DNA of 64,000 bases, from NCBI GenBank assembly GCA_019429445.1, contig JAHYIW010000003.1, positions 62,001 to 126,000 on the forward strand. The letters run 5' to 3'. The DNA is from Desulfuromonadaceae bacterium. GTDB lineage: Bacteria; Desulfobacterota; Desulfuromonadia; Desulfuromonadales; JAHYIW01. The translations under genes were made by a program, and so were the position numbers. The notes below the pieces were generated by a model. It did not search any database. It saw nothing but the letters and a program-made list of their open reading frames with translations, and was not told the DNA's origin. This document shows, piece after piece, positions 63,152-64,000 of this stretch; position 1 is the stretch's first letter; each line of letters opens with the position of its first letter.

Positions 63152-64000
63152 TTAAAGTTGATCCCAGTTGACTTCAATCTGCGCTGCAGCACGTAAACCT
63201 TGCAGCCATTGGTGATAAGCGGCTTCTTCTTTCTGCAGCTTCAATGTGGTGTAAATCTCGTCGCGGACATCCTCAAAGGTCAGCTGCTGCGCGGGGCGCT
63301 TGTCGTCGACCAGAAAGACGTGGTAGCCATATTCGGTTTTGATCAGCTCGCTTAAACGTCCCGGCTGTAATTTAAAAACTACCTGGTCGAATTCAGGCGG
63401 CATCTCCCCGGCGGCAAAATAACCGAGATCCCCCCCTTGCTCGGCATCGGGTGAGAGGGAATATGTTTTCGCTACAGCGGCAAACGGTTCCCCCTGCCGC
63501 AGCAAACCGAGGATCCGCTGCCCCACTTCTTCTTCCGCGACGACAATCTGGCGCGCCCGAACTTGCGCCGGACGATTGAAGTCATCGCGGTGTTCTGTGT
63601 AATAGGCACGTTGTTCCGCATCGGTGGGTGCGACCTGATCGTAGACCGCGTAGCGCAGGACTTTTTCCATCAACAACTTTTCCTGCAACTCCACGCGCCA
63701 CTGATCCATGGTCAGATTGCGCAACTTTATCGCTGCGTTGAATTCGTCTTCCGGGTAGTCCGCACGATGTTCCGCCAGGGCGCGATCGACCTCTTGCGGT
63801 GTCACCGTAAGGCCAATCCTTTCCGCTTCGGCCAAGGTCAACTTGCGGTCGATCACCTGCACCAGAAATGCCCGTTTGAGTTCGGCGCGCTCTTTCGCGG
63901 TCACCGTCTGACCCGTTGACAGCGTCCTGGCGAAGGCCACTTCAAATTCGTCATTGCGCAGGGTCTGCCCGTTGACGACCAGAATCAAGGCATCCGGTTC
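63152..64000 (-). CDS. parvulin-type peptidyl-prolyl isomerase, 5' end outside window
   Basis: The frame stays open to the right edge of the window, so the N-terminus (and its probable signal or lipobox) is not visible. What is seen is about 283 residues: a SurA_N-like helical part ('VVNGQTLRNDEFEVAFAR', 'LVQVIDRKLTLAEAERIGLTV') and a rotamase domain (about 140-240, 'VRARQIVVAEEE', 'FAAVAKTYSLSPDAEQGGDLGYFAAGEMPPEFDQVVFKL', 'IKTEYGYHVFLVDDK'). It is of the PpiC/SurA family, tandem with the previous gene. Confidence 0.85.
   Translation of the reverse strand, partial: EPDALILVVNGQTLRNDEFEVAFARTLSTGQTVTAKERAELKRAFLVQVIDRKLTLAEAERIGLTVTPQEVDRALAEHRADYPEDEFNAAIKLRNLTMDQWRVELQEKLLMEKVLRYAVYDQVAPTDAEQRAYYTEHRDDFNRPAQVRARQIVVAEEEVGQRILGLLRQGEPFAAVAKTYSLSPDAEQGGDLGYFAAGEMPPEFDQVVFKLQPGRLSELIKTEYGYHVFLVDDKRPAQQLTFEDVRDEIYTTLKLQKEEAAYHQWLQGLRAAAQIEVNWDQL

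Overview
The window is chromosomal DNA from a Gram-negative, probably anaerobic or facultative bacterium, most likely a Desulfuromonadales/Geobacter-type (Desulfobacterota) organism. The signs are LolA, Pal, TonB and efflux genes of a double-membrane cell, a CheC/CheD-type chemotaxis cluster, the ApbE/NusG-II/Gx-transporter trio, an odhA-odhB-lpd operon, a CIRCE-controlled groESL, and a small conserved protein at 33304-33573 of a kind I associate with Geobacter relatives. This assignment is inference. No phage genome, CRISPR array, plasmid origin or rRNA operon is visible.

Layout. 1-15.4 kb is a long minus-strand array read from right to left: ttcA, a pseudo-receiver/PilZ protein, thiL, cheR, a receptor without a sensor domain, cheW, cheY, cheA, cheC, cheD, lolA, a terminator, rimO, apbE, a NusG-II protein, a Gx transporter, a lipoprotein and a sugar nucleotidyltransferase. 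A FadR-type regulator with a PdhR-like operator closes it. 15.4-17.9 kb is a rearrangement scar: a 3' remnant of pckA, an intact outer-membrane efflux factor and a C-terminal stub of an RND pump. 17.9-26.7 kb holds uvrA, pdxA, a CPA2 antiporter with CBS domains, cpoB-pal, a Gdx/SugE exporter, a DUF486 remnant and a ferritin-like protein. 26.8-33.2 kb is the 2-oxoglutarate dehydrogenase operon (E1, E2, E3) plus a HAD phosphatase, with REP-like palindromes between E1 and E2. 33.3-35.4 kb holds a small conserved gene, rluD and pgeF.

35.4-40.8 kb is a tightly packed four-gene signalling unit: TonB-dependent receptor, YfiR-like periplasmic protein, CHASE8-like/HAMP/HisKA_2 kinase, and a response regulator with a SARP-like (winged helix plus BTAD) output. 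It resembles a YfiBNR system with the diguanylate-cyclase output replaced by a phosphorelay. 40.8-43.6 kb is trkH-trkA. 43.7-47.8 kb is an accessory stretch: an HNH nuclease, a repeat-containing intergenic region, a MATE-like transporter, a RAYT/IS200-like element with perfect 19-bp terminal inverted repeats, and a toxin-antitoxin pair whose antitoxin joins a zinc finger, an HTH and a Panacea domain. That pair has a perfect 20-bp palindrome inside its promoter.

47.8-56.6 kb is a housekeeping minus-strand array (yggS, maf, trmFO, topA, smg-like, dprA, a LysM protein, a second cpoB-like gene), with several terminator hairpins between genes. 56.7-61.9 kb (plus strand) holds trhP, an outer-membrane barrel, a lipoprotein and groESL. 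62.0-64.0 kb (minus strand) holds tRNA-Arg(UCG) and two tandem SurA/PpiC periplasmic chaperone-isomerases, the first of which runs off the window.
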